From NCBI GenBank assembly GCA_028292665.1, contig JAQGLW010000167.1, positions 1 to 49,683 on the forward strand: 49,683 bases of DNA, written 5' to 3'. Shown piece by piece: positions 9,040 through 16,525 of the stretch; position 1 is the first letter of the stretch; every line of letters begins with the position of its first letter. The notes beneath the pieces were generated by a model. The model was not told where the DNA came from. It made no database searches and saw only the letters and a program-made list of their open reading frames with translations. The translations under genes and the position numbers were made by a program. Source of the DNA: Herminiimonas sp. Its GTDB lineage: Bacteria > Pseudomonadota > Gammaproteobacteria > Burkholderiales > Burkholderiaceae_D.

Positions 9040-10119
9040 ATGAAAAAAACGCTTTGTGTCCTGGCTGCATTGGCGGCCGTAACGAACTATGCTTCTGCAC
9101 AATCCTCATCGGTGTCGATCTACGGACTGATCGACGAGGCCGTTGTCCTCGAACGGGGAGGGGCGGCGGGTCCGGTCAACAAATTGTCGAGCGGCGTCAG
9201 CGCGGGTTCCCGGATCGGGTTTAAAGGGACGGAAGATCTGGGCGGGGGATTGTCCGCATTGTTTTTACTGGAAAACGGGTTCCAGGCTGACACGGGTGCG
9301 CTCGGCCAAGGCGGTCTTCTGTTCGGCCGCCAGGCTTACGCCGGATTAAAAGGAGGCTTTGGCACCGTCACGCTCGGTCGCCAATACACCCCTCAATACC
9401 TGACGACGAGCTTTGCCGATCCATTCAGTAATGGATCTGCCGGGGATTCGGTCAACATCCTTCAGGCGACGGGCAACGCCGGCAGCCGCATGGACAATAC
9501 AGTCAAGTACGCCACCCCTGATCTGAACGGATTCAGCGGCGAATTTGCGTATGGTTTCGGTGAAGTCGCGGGCAATGCCGGTGCAGGACGCCAAATCGGT
9601 GCTGAGGTCGGTTATGCGGCGGGACCGCTCGACGTACGCCTGGCCTACCATAACCGCAACAACGATACGGCAACCACGACCCTCGCGTCCGCAAAGAACA
9701 CTCTCCTTGCAGCGACCTACAAATTCGCCGTAGCGAAACTGCATTTCGCCTACGGGATCGACAAAGGGCCGCTCAGTTCTCCGCTGCGCAATCTTGCGAA
9801 TCCGTATAACTACGCAGTCGCGCCAACGGCGGCGTCGGTGACGACCGATAGCACCGACGTGCTGCTCGGCGTCACCGTGCCGTTTGGCCCGCACACGATT
9901 TTAGCGTCGTACATACGCAAGAACGACAAGACCGCGGCCAATCAGGATGCCACTCAGTCGGCGATCGGATACCGTTATGCCTTGTCCAAGCGCACCGATC
10001 TCTACGCTGCGTACGCGGTTATCAATAACAAGAATGGCGCAAGCTACACCGTGGGCAATGCGATTGAGACCGGGTCAGGCGATAAAGCGCTCAATCTCGG
10101 TATTCGCCATACCTTTTAA
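9040..10119 (+). CDS. Gram-negative trimeric general porin
   Basis: A 359-residue outer-membrane porin. A 20-residue signal peptide ends in ASA-Q. The mature protein begins SSSVSIYGLIDEAVV, the typical first strand of beta-proteobacterial OmpC/Omp32-like 16-strand porins. It contains the loop segment GFGTVTLGRQYTPQY after LLFGRQAYAGL, and it ends in a terminal phenylalanine (GIRHTF), the signal for the outer-membrane assembly machinery. A G-rich ribosome-binding site precedes the ATG. It stands alone with its own terminators, downstream of the small-molecule importer, and may supply the same substrate across the outer membrane. Confidence 0.94.
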   Translation: MKKTLCVLAALAAVTNYASAQSSSVSIYGLIDEAVVLERGGAAGPVNKLSSGVSAGSRIGFKGTEDLGGGLSALFLLENGFQADTGALGQGGLLFGRQAYAGLKGGFGTVTLGRQYTPQYLTTSFADPFSNGSAGDSVNILQATGNAGSRMDNTVKYATPDLNGFSGEFAYGFGEVAGNAGAGRQIGAEVGYAAGPLDVRLAYHNRNNDTATTTLASAKNTLLAATYKFAVAKLHFAYGIDKGPLSSPLRNLANPYNYAVAPTAASVTTDSTDVLLGVTVPFGPHTILASYIRKNDKTAANQDATQSAIGYRYALSKRTDLYAAYAVINNKNGASYTVGNAIETGSGDKALNLGIRHTF

Positions 10120-10151
10120 TGACCGACGCCTGTCACGGCAAGTGAAAGATG

Positions 10152-10181
10152 GAAAGGCGCCTGCGGGCGCCTTTCTCTTTT
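10152..10181 (+). terminator. Rho-independent terminator of the porin gene
   Basis: A perfect 10-bp stem, GAAAGGCGCC (10152-10161) and GGCGCCTTTC (10166-10175), has a 4-base loop and is followed by TCTTTT. It starts 32 bases after the porin stop codon. Confidence 0.88.
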
Positions 10182-10308
10182 GATGAGGACCCGGTGATGC
10201 CATTCCTCCGCCGTCCATGCCCAAGAGCACCGATTGATGTCCGTCGAATACAGGGAACAGGGTGCGCAGACAGGTCCGCGCAAGACTGCACCCGCCGCCA
10301 GCACTGAC

Positions 10309-10337
10309 AAGACCTCCGGCTCGGAGGTCTTTTTATT
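10309..10337 (+). terminator. Second strong Rho-independent terminator
   Basis: A perfect 10-bp stem, AAGACCTCCG (10309-10318) and CGGAGGTCTT (10322-10331), has a 3-base loop and is followed by TTTATTT. It lies about 130 bases behind the first terminator with no recognisable gene between. It could be a backup terminator or could end a short non-coding RNA. Confidence 0.85.
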
Positions 10338-10495
10338 TGCGCCATGGATTCTGATTTGCGCCGTTACGAGAAATGTATACGAAGGCAGTTGAGCGGCAAG
10401 TCTCTTGCGGACAAGGCCCGGTGCTGCGCCTTAGAGCGGTTTGAGGTTATTGTCAAAAGGCTGCCCCAAACTGGTGCTGCATTGCGTCTACCGAA

Positions 10496-10514
10496 TTGGC
10501 ATATATATTGCTGA
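10496..10514 (+). promoter_or_regulatory. Candidate sigma-54 promoter upstream of the gamma-glutamyltransferase-like gene
   Basis: TTGGCATATATATTGCTGA has GG (10498-10499) and GC (10510-10511) separated by exactly 10 bases, with TGGCAT and TTGCT boxes, a good match to the -24/-12 consensus. It lies about 215 bases ahead of the ggt start, longer than usual, and next to what may be a decayed coding remnant, so it is less certain than the other sigma-54 sites in this window. Confidence 0.5.
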
Positions 10515-10530
10515 ATGCAGCCGTCGGTGC

Positions 10531-10671
10531 GCATCCGGTTTGCGCGGTTTCGAGCGCAAAAATCGGCACGCCTTGCTGGCTCCGGCCGGCATGCCGAAAG
10601 AGGTCGTGCAATTCCTGATATCCTTTGCGTGGACGCGCTTGACCGCGCCGACGGTTTTCCAACCGCCGTAA
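10531..10671 (+). pseudogene. Possible remnant of a Bug/TctC-family binding-protein gene
   Basis: The forward frame reads GLRGFERKNRHALLAPAG, then MPKEVVQFL, before degenerating and stopping at 10669-10671. That resembles the conserved GLPGFE...LLAPAGTPKEVV segment of Bug/TctC tricarboxylate-type binding proteins, where it lies in the C-terminal third. Nothing recognisable as the rest of such a protein is present on either side and there is no ribosome-binding site. It is therefore best read as a decayed fragment of about 30 codons. The similarity is from memory of the family motif only. Confidence 0.35.
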
Positions 10672-10686
10672 ACTGGACGGCTTGTC

Positions 10687-10709
10687 ACAGCTGATTTCCC
10701 GTCAGCTGT
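10687..10709 (+). other. Hairpin in the 5' leader of the ggt-like gene
   Basis: An 8-bp perfect inverted repeat, ACAGCTGA (10687-10694) and TCAGCTGT (10702-10709), has a 7-base loop, is followed by TATTT, and ends 18 bases before the ATG at 10728. It could be an operator or an RNA hairpin affecting expression of the gene. Confidence 0.5.
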
Positions 10710-10727
10710 TATTTACATCGAGAGAAC

Positions 10728-12335
10728 ATGCAATCAAATAAAAACACTTTTTGGACCTTCCCTTACACGTCGCAACGTTTGCCGCTGGTCGCCGACAATG
10801 TCGTCGCCACCTCGCAGCCGCTGGCTTCATCGGCCGGCTTGCAGATGCTGGTACGCGGCGGCAATGCAATGGACGCAGCGCTGGCGACGGCAATCGCCTT
10901 GACCGTGGTCGAGCCGTGCAACAACGGCATCGGCGGCGACGCGTTTGCCTTGATTTGGGATGGAAAGAAATTACACGGCTTGAACGGCTCGGGCCGCGCG
11001 CCGGCGGCATGGACGCGCGAGTACTTCTCCAAATACCAGGAAATGCCGAAGCGGGGCTGGGACTCGGTGACGGTGCCGGGCACCGTTTCAGCGTGGCGCG
11101 CCGCGTGGGAACGCTTTGGCAGCCTGCCGTTCGAAGACCTGTTCGAGCCGGCGCTGCGCTACGCGCGTGACGGCTACCTGGTTTCGCACAACGTGCACAA
11201 TCAGTGGCAAAAGCAGATCAGCGATCTGATCGATGAGCCGGGCTACCGCGAAGCGTTCGCGCCCAATGGCCGTGCGCCGCTGCAGGGAGAGCGCTTCATT
11301 TGCCCGGGACAGGCAAATACGCTCGAGCGGATCGCGCGCACCAAGGGCGACGATTTTTACCATGGCGAACTGGCCCATGCGATTGCGCAGCACGCGCGCA
11401 ATACCGGCGGCGCGCTCACCGAAGCCGACCTCGCCGCGCATAAGGCGGACTGGGTCGAGCCGATCGGTATCCGTTACAGGGATGTTGAACTGCATGAGAT
11501 CGGACCCAACGGTCAAGGCATTGCGGCGCAGATGGCGCTAGGCATGCTTGAGCATTTCGATTTGAAGAGCATGGACTCTGATTCCGCGCCGGCGATGCAC
11601 CTGAAGATCGAGGCGATGAAGCTGGCGTTTGCCGACCTGCATGAATACGTCGGCGACGTGGATCGCATGACGGAAGTAACGGCGGCCGATCTGCTCAACT
11701 CTGCCTACCTCGCGAAACGCGCCAAGCTGATCGACCCCGAGCGCGCAGCGCCGGTACGCCCCGGCAAACCACATGACGGCGGCACGGTCTACCTGACCGC
11801 GGCGGACCGCAACGGCATGATGGTTTCGTTTATTCAGTCCAACTTCAAGGGCTTCGGTTCGGGCGTGGTGGTGCCGAATACCGGCATCGCATTGCAAAAT
11901 CGCGGCTGGGGCTTCAATCTGCGTCCGGGCCATCTGAACGAAGTGGCGCCTGGAAAGCGTCCCTTCCACACCATCATTCCCGGCTTCCTGATGCAGAATG
12001 GCCGGCCGCTGATGAGCTTCGGCCTCATGGGCGGATCCATGCAGGCGCAGGGCCATATGCAGATGGTCTCGCGTATTGTCGACCAGGGACTGAACCCGCA
12101 GGCAGCGAGCGACGCGCCGCGCTTCCGTGTGCTTGACGACAATCATGGAGTTACCGTCGAATGGAACATGCCGCAGGCTACGATTGACGGACTGGTCTCG
12201 CGTGGACATCCGGTTACGGTTGCCGAGCGCTTCGATGTCGAGTTTGGCAGCGCGCAGGCGGCACTGCGTCTGGACAATGGCGGTTATATGGCGGCGTCCG
12301 ATCATCGCAAGGATGGGTACCCGGTCGGGCTCTGA
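10728..12335 (+). CDS. ggt: Gamma-glutamyltransferase-like Ntn hydrolase, cytoplasmic type
   Basis: A 535-residue member of the gamma-glutamyltransferase/cephalosporin-acylase family. The N-terminal GGNAMDAALATAIALTVVEP and NNGIGGDAFALIW segments are typical. The predicted autocleavage nucleophile is Thr353 in HDGGTVYLTAADRNG, which would split the chain into a large and a small subunit. The small subunit holds the substrate-binding FGLMGGSMQAQGHMQM glycine cluster. Unlike the classical periplasmic enzyme there is no signal peptide, so it probably acts in the cytoplasm on imported gamma-glutamyl peptides or related amides, as in the shorter YwrD-type branch. Peptide importers immediately downstream support this. 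It is probably transcribed alone from the sigma-54-like promoter. Confidence 0.9.
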   Translation: MQSNKNTFWTFPYTSQRLPLVADNVVATSQPLASSAGLQMLVRGGNAMDAALATAIALTVVEPCNNGIGGDAFALIWDGKKLHGLNGSGRAPAAWTREYFSKYQEMPKRGWDSVTVPGTVSAWRAAWERFGSLPFEDLFEPALRYARDGYLVSHNVHNQWQKQISDLIDEPGYREAFAPNGRAPLQGERFICPGQANTLERIARTKGDDFYHGELAHAIAQHARNTGGALTEADLAAHKADWVEPIGIRYRDVELHEIGPNGQGIAAQMALGMLEHFDLKSMDSDSAPAMHLKIEAMKLAFADLHEYVGDVDRMTEVTAADLLNSAYLAKRAKLIDPERAAPVRPGKPHDGGTVYLTAADRNGMMVSFIQSNFKGFGSGVVVPNTGIALQNRGWGFNLRPGHLNEVAPGKRPFHTIIPGFLMQNGRPLMSFGLMGGSMQAQGHMQMVSRIVDQGLNPQAASDAPRFRVLDDNHGVTVEWNMPQATIDGLVSRGHPVTVAERFDVEFGSAQAALRLDNGGYMAASDHRKDGYPVGL

Positions 12336-12365
12336 CTTCATCGCGCTCCTTCCGCTTGTCCAATT

Positions 12366-12473
12366 TGATGCATATGCGACATTTTGGTTCATATGCGGAG
12401 ACATTCGGAAGGGTGTGCAACATTCAGGTGCGTCCGCGGAGACGTATTCAGGTTTCAGGCATATGCGCGACAT
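12366..12473 (+). promoter_or_regulatory. Iteron-like activator sites, copy A
   Basis: Three repeats centred on CATATGCG lie 43-148 bases upstream of the sigma-54 promoter: TGCATATGCGACAT (12369-12382), TTCATATGCGGAGACAT (12388-12404) and GGCATATGCGCGACAT (12458-12473). Position and repetition fit upstream activator sites for a sigma-54 enhancer-binding protein. The protein that binds them is not identified in this window. Confidence 0.6.
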
Positions 12474-12515
12474 CGTTGCGCATGGGTGCACTGCATTAAA
12501 TGTCCGTTACACCAG

Positions 12516-12531
12516 TGGCACATTACTTGCA
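12516..12531 (+). promoter_or_regulatory. Sigma-54 promoter of the first peptide importer
   Basis: TGGCACATTACTTGCA has GG (12517-12518) and GC (12529-12530) 10 bases apart with near-consensus -24 (TGGCAC) and -12 (TTGCA) boxes. The expected transcription start is about 12 bases downstream of the GC, near 12542, giving a short leader before the ATG at 12565. Confidence 0.82.
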
Positions 12532-12564
12532 CAAAGCTAATCCACGTATCAACCTTGGAATAGC

Positions 12565-13617
12565 ATGTTCGAAACACTGAAACAAATTCCCGATCTCGGG
12601 GGCCCGGCACAGCCGTTGTTGAGCGTACGGGGTTTGATCAAGCACTTTCCGCTGAAGGGCGGCCTGTTCGGGCGCAGCCCCGGCAAGGTCCAGGCGGTCG
12701 CTGGCGTGAGCTTCGATCTGCGCAAAGGCGAGACGCTCGGCATCGTCGGCGAATCGGGCTGTGGCAAGTCCACCACCTCGCGGCTGATCATGTCCCTCAT
12801 GCAGCCGACTGCCGGGGAGGTGGTATTCGACGGGCTGACCGTCGGATCGCGCGGGTTGACGCTGAAGGAATATCGCCGCCAGGTGCAGATGGTGTTCCAG
12901 GACAGCTACTCTTCGCTGAATCCCCGCATGACGATTGAGGAAATTATCGCCTTCGCGCCACGCGTGCACGGGCTCGACAAACGGGCGTCGCTCGCCGCGG
13001 CGCATGAGTTGCTCGCCGCCGTCGGGCTCAATCCTGACCAGTTCGGCCGCCGTTACCCGCATGAGCTTTCGGGCGGGCAGCGCCAGCGGATCAACATCGC
13101 CCGCGCGCTGGCGCTCCGGCCGCGGCTTCTGATTCTCGACGAGCCGGTCTCCGCGCTCGACAAATCGGTCCAGGCCCAGGTGCTTAATCTGCTGGTCGAC
13201 CTGAAGGCGCAATACGACCTGAGTTATCTGTTCATCAGCCACGACCTCAACGTCGTCCAGCATATGTCGGACCGCGTGCTGGTGATGTATCTGGGACGCG
13301 TGGTGGAGGTCGGGCCTGTGGACGCAATCTATGCCGGCGCGGCACATCCCTATACCGCGGCGCTGCTCGCCAGCCGGCCATCGATGGACCCGGACCGCCG
13401 CTGCACCGAGCCGCCGCTGAGCGGCGATCCTCCCAACCCGGTCAACCCGCCGTCCGGCTGTCACTTCCGCACCCGCTGCGCGCATGCCGAGCCGGTCTGC
13501 GGCGAGCAGGGACCGGCCCTGGCGGCGGTCGGCGACGCCCACTTCGCGGCCTGTCTGATGGCCCAGCACAACGGCGGCCATAGCCGTTCGCTGCGCGCAC
13601 AGCCTGAGAGGACGTGA
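12565..13617 (+). CDS. Peptide-type ABC transporter ATP-binding protein (DppF/OppF-like), first set
   Basis: A 350-residue ATPase with Walker [10 protein letters not shown], signature LSGGQRQR, Walker [13 protein letters not shown] and switch histidine in ISHDL. The C-terminal oligopeptide-ATPase extension carries cysteines in GCHFRTRCAHAEPVC. DppF-type subunits pair with DppD to drive uptake of peptides, opines or other small molecules. The first 16 residues (MFETLKQIPDLGGPAQ) are not family sequence: they match the separate short ORF in the second leader (MSTTLEQIPDLRDPAQ), and ordinary DppF similarity begins at LLSVRGLIKHFPL. The gene therefore looks like a fusion of a resident leader to an acquired ATPase gene. 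Codon use from here to about 19560 favours G/C endings more than in the flanks. Confidence 0.93.
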   Translation: MFETLKQIPDLGGPAQPLLSVRGLIKHFPLKGGLFGRSPGKVQAVAGVSFDLRKGETLGIVGESGCGKSTTSRLIMSLMQPTAGEVVFDGLTVGSRGLTLKEYRRQVQMVFQDSYSSLNPRMTIEEIIAFAPRVHGLDKRASLAAAHELLAAVGLNPDQFGRRYPHELSGGQRQRINIARALALRPRLLILDEPVSALDKSVQAQVLNLLVDLKAQYDLSYLFISHDLNVVQHMSDRVLVMYLGRVVEVGPVDAIYAGAAHPYTAALLASRPSMDPDRRCTEPPLSGDPPNPVNPPSGCHFRTRCAHAEPVCGEQGPALAAVGDAHFAACLMAQHNGGHSRSLRAQPERT

Positions 13618-14588
13618 TGGAACCCCTGGTGCAAGTACGCGACCTGAAGGTCTCCTTCGTGTCCAAGGACGCGACCGTGAACGCCGTCAATGGCATCGAT
13701 TTCGACCTCGCGCCACGCGAGACGCTTTGCGTCCTGGGTGAGAGCGGATCGGGCAAATCGGTGATGTTGCGTTCGCTGATGCGTCTCAACCCACCGCGTA
13801 AGACCGTGATGTCCGGCACGATGCGAATCGACGGCCAGGACGTGATCGCGGCCTCCGAGCGGCAGCTCGCCGATTTGCGCGGCGGCGTCGTTTCGATGAT
13901 CTTCCAGGAACCGATGACGGCGCTGGACCCGGTTTTCAAGATCGGCACCCAGATCGCCGAGACCATCGTCCGCCATGAGGGCACTAGCCGTGCCGAGGCC
14001 GAGCGCCGCGCGCTCGAGCTGCTCGAGCTGGTGCAGATCCCTTCGGCCAGGCAGCGCCTTGATGCCTATCCTTTCGAGCTGTCGGGCGGGCTGCGCCAGC
14101 GGGCGGTGATTGCCATGGCGCTGTCCTGCCGCCCGAAGCTGCTGCTGGCCGACGAGCCAACCACTGCGCTCGACGCTACCGTGCAAATCCAGATCCTGCT
14201 GCTGCTGCGGCGCCTGCAGCAGGAATTGGGGATGGGCGTCATCTTCGTGACGCACGACCTCGGCGTGGCCGGCGAGATCGCCGACCGGATTGCCGTCATG
14301 TATGCCGGCCGTTTCATCGAGGAGGGGCCGACCGGCGCGCTGATGCGCGGGCCGCTGCACCCTTACACGCAGGGGCTGCTCGGCGCCACCGTGCATCCCG
14401 GCATGCGCGGCGAGCGCCTGGTAACGATCCCCGGTGCGCCGCCCGATCTCGAGCGGCTGCCGCAGGGCTGCGCCTTTGCGCCGCGCTGCAGCCAGGCGGA
14501 GCCCGCCTGTCTGACCGAGGTGCCGGCAGTGCGCCGGCCTTGCTCCGATCGCGCCGCGCGTTGCGTGCGCGTGGCGGATGCCGTTTGA
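13617..14588 (+). CDS. Peptide-type ABC transporter ATP-binding protein (DppD/OppD-like), first set
   Basis: A 323-residue ATPase with Walker A GESGSGKS, Q-loop FQEPMTALDP, signature LSGGLRQR, Walker [13 protein letters not shown] and a THDL switch. The C-terminal CAFAPRCSQAEPAC cysteine cluster is the iron-sulfur-type motif of DppD/OppD. The ATG at 13617 overlaps the previous stop in a TGATG junction and has AGAGGA ahead of it. A GTG at 13614 is a possible alternative start. Second gene of the first importer operon. Confidence 0.93.
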   Translation: MEPLVQVRDLKVSFVSKDATVNAVNGIDFDLAPRETLCVLGESGSGKSVMLRSLMRLNPPRKTVMSGTMRIDGQDVIAASERQLADLRGGVVSMIFQEPMTALDPVFKIGTQIAETIVRHEGTSRAEAERRALELLELVQIPSARQRLDAYPFELSGGLRQRAVIAMALSCRPKLLLADEPTTALDATVQIQILLLLRRLQQELGMGVIFVTHDLGVAGEIADRIAVMYAGRFIEEGPTGALMRGPLHPYTQGLLGATVHPGMRGERLVTIPGAPPDLERLPQGCAFAPRCSQAEPACLTEVPAVRRPCSDRAARCVRVADAV

Positions 14589-14625
14589 CCATGTCGACAA
14601 CCGGAACAACAAGAAGGAACTGCCT

Positions 14626-15579
14626 GTGATCATCTACCTGCTGCGCCGGGTCATCTATACGATACCGATTGCGCTCGCGGTCAGCCTCGTCTGCTTCATG
14701 CTGGTGCATATCGCGCCGGGCGATCCGATCAACGCCATCCTGCCGCCCGACGCGCCGCAGGAGCTGGTGCTGCAACTCAAACAGGAATACGGGCTCGACA
14801 AGCCGCTGCCGGTGCAATTCGGGCTGTGGCTGACGCATGTCGTACACGGGGATCTGGGGCGTTCGCTCGCCACCGGCCGGCCGGTTTGGGCAGATCTGGC
14901 GGATGCGATCGGGAACACCTTGCGGCTTTCGGTGATCGCGGCGCTGCTCGGTTTCGTGTTCGGCTCGGTGTTCGGCGGCTTCGCCGCTGCATTCCGCGGC
15001 ACCTGGATCGACCGTACCCTGGTCGGCATCGCGGTGGCCGGCGTATCGCTGCCGCACTACTGGCTCGGCATGGTGCTTGTGGTGATATTCGGCGTCATGC
15101 TGAATGTGCTGCCGGCGATGGGGGCGGGACCGGACGGCTCCGCGGTATGGTTATGGGACTGGGAACATCTGCAGCACCTGGTGCTGCCGGCAGTGACGCT
15201 GGCAATGATCCCGATGGGCATCATTACCCGCACCGTGCGCGGCATCGTGGTCGAGATCCTCAATCAGGACTTCGTCACGACGCTGCGCGGCAAAGGCATG
15301 CTGCGGCGCGACCTGTTTCTCCACGTGGTCAAGAACGCGGCGCCGAACGCCTCGGCGGTGATGGGCCTGCAGCTCGGCTATCTGATGGGCGGCTCCATTC
15401 TGGTCGAGACCGTGTTCAGCTGGCCCGGCACCGGGTTCCTGCTGAACAACGCCATCTTCCAGCGCGACATCCCGGTGCTGCAGGGAACCATCCTGGTCCT
15501 GGCCATGTTCTTCGTTACGCTCAACCTGCTGGTCGATCTGTTCCAGACCGCCCTCGACCCAAGGATCAAACGCTCATGA
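14626..15579 (+). CDS. Peptide-type ABC transporter permease (DppB-like), first set
   Basis: A 317-residue inner-membrane permease with about six membrane segments. The N-terminus IIYLLRRVIYTIPIALAVSL and the early HIAPGDP motif are typical of DppB/OppB. The coupling-loop motif FVTTLRGKGMLRRDLFLHVVKNA lies near residues 220-242. I chose the GTG at 14626 because AAGGAA sits 7-8 bases upstream and the family N-terminus starts right there. An in-frame ATG at 14578 would add 16 residues that do not look like the family and would overlap the ATPase gene. Confidence 0.92.
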   Translation: MIIYLLRRVIYTIPIALAVSLVCFMLVHIAPGDPINAILPPDAPQELVLQLKQEYGLDKPLPVQFGLWLTHVVHGDLGRSLATGRPVWADLADAIGNTLRLSVIAALLGFVFGSVFGGFAAAFRGTWIDRTLVGIAVAGVSLPHYWLGMVLVVIFGVMLNVLPAMGAGPDGSAVWLWDWEHLQHLVLPAVTLAMIPMGIITRTVRGIVVEILNQDFVTTLRGKGMLRRDLFLHVVKNAAPNASAVMGLQLGYLMGGSILVETVFSWPGTGFLLNNAIFQRDIPVLQGTILVLAMFFVTLNLLVDLFQTALDPRIKRS

Positions 15580-16478
15580 CCGGCATCTCGGCTACCCAGG
15601 CGGATCTCGCGATCCGCACCACGCAGACGGCGTCGCAGAGTCGCGGCTACTGGCATGGCGTCGCGCGCCGGCTGCGGCGCGACAAGACCACGATCGTCTT
15701 CGGCGCGGTTTTACTGCTGATGTCGGCAGCGATCCTGTTCGCCCCGATGCTGGCTCCGCACGACCCGTTCCAGAGCGACATGCTGCACCGGCTGATGCCG
15801 GTCGGTTTCGAGCATTACCCGCTCGGCACCGACGAACTCGGACGCGACATGCTGACGCGCCTCCTCTATGGCGGGCGCATCTCCTGGTTTCTCGGCATCA
15901 CCCCCGTCGTCATCGCCCTCACGATCGGCGGCCTGCTCGGCATCGTCGCCGGCTTTGCCGGCGGCTGGGTGAACATGATGATCATGCGCATCACCGACGT
16001 GTTCTTCGCCTTTCCCTCGGTGCTGCTCGCGGTCGCCATCAGCGGCGCGCTGGGCGGCGGGATCTTCAACATCATCCTGTCTCTCACGCTGGTCTTTATT
16101 CCGCCGATCATCCGGGTGGCGGAGGCGGTCACCACCGGCGTTCGGGAGCTCGATTACATCGAGGCCGCGCGGGCCACCGGCGCCGGCAGCTTCACCATCG
16201 TCCGCGTGCACGTGCTGCCCAACGTGCTGGGTCCGATTTTCGTCTACGCGACCAGCCTGATCAGCGTGTCGATGATCCTTGCCGCCGGTCTGTCCTTTCT
16301 CGGCCTCGGCACCAAACCGCCGGACGCGGAATGGGGACTGATGCTGAACACCCTGCGCGGCGCGATCTACACCCAGCCGCTGATCACCGTGCTGCCCGGC
16401 TTCTGCATCTTCGTCACCAGCATCTGCTTCAACATGGTCAGCGACGGCTTGCGCGCGGCCATGGATGTGCGGGCCTAG
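15576..16478 (+). CDS. Peptide-type ABC transporter permease (DppC-like), first set
   Basis: A 300-residue permease starting in an ATGA overlap with dppB. After a basic N-terminus come a membrane segment, the periplasmic HPLGTDELGRD-like motif (here YPLGTDELGRDMLTRLLYG) that marks DppC/OppC proteins, and the coupling loop YIEAARATGAGSFTIVRVHVLPN. The C-terminal LSFLGLGTKPPDAEWG block is also typical. With the DppB-like protein it forms the membrane channel. The open frame extends far upstream, but only this start gives a family-like protein. Confidence 0.93.
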   Translation: MTGISATQADLAIRTTQTASQSRGYWHGVARRLRRDKTTIVFGAVLLLMSAAILFAPMLAPHDPFQSDMLHRLMPVGFEHYPLGTDELGRDMLTRLLYGGRISWFLGITPVVIALTIGGLLGIVAGFAGGWVNMMIMRITDVFFAFPSVLLAVAISGALGGGIFNIILSLTLVFIPPIIRVAEAVTTGVRELDYIEAARATGAGSFTIVRVHVLPNVLGPIFVYATSLISVSMILAAGLSFLGLGTKPPDAEWGLMLNTLRGAIYTQPLITVLPGFCIFVTSICFNMVSDGLRAAMDVRA

Positions 16479-16525
16479 TCCGATGCCGGCCTGACATTAA
16501 CCAACCATAAGGAGAACCATCCATC

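Larger units (their letters stand above)
12336..12610 (+). repeat. Duplicated leader, copy A (upstream of and into the first peptide importer)
   Basis: This stretch is homologous to 20901-21245, at roughly 80% identity by eye in its conserved parts. Shared elements, in the same order, are TTCATCGCGC, then TTGTCCAATTTGA, an iteron with GCATATGCG, GCATGGG, AATGTCC, a sigma-54 promoter, AACCTTGGAA, and the coding start ACAAATTCCCGATCTC followed by CCCGGCACAGC. The similarity runs across the ATG at 12565 into the first 17 codons and then stops. Copy A is shorter than copy B in its middle part. Confidence 0.85.

Noticed and set aside
10471-10485. Second sigma-54-like match (CTGGTGCTGCATTGCG) just upstream of the ggt candidate
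   Set aside because: The GG and GC are 9 bases apart instead of 10, and the -24 box is poor.
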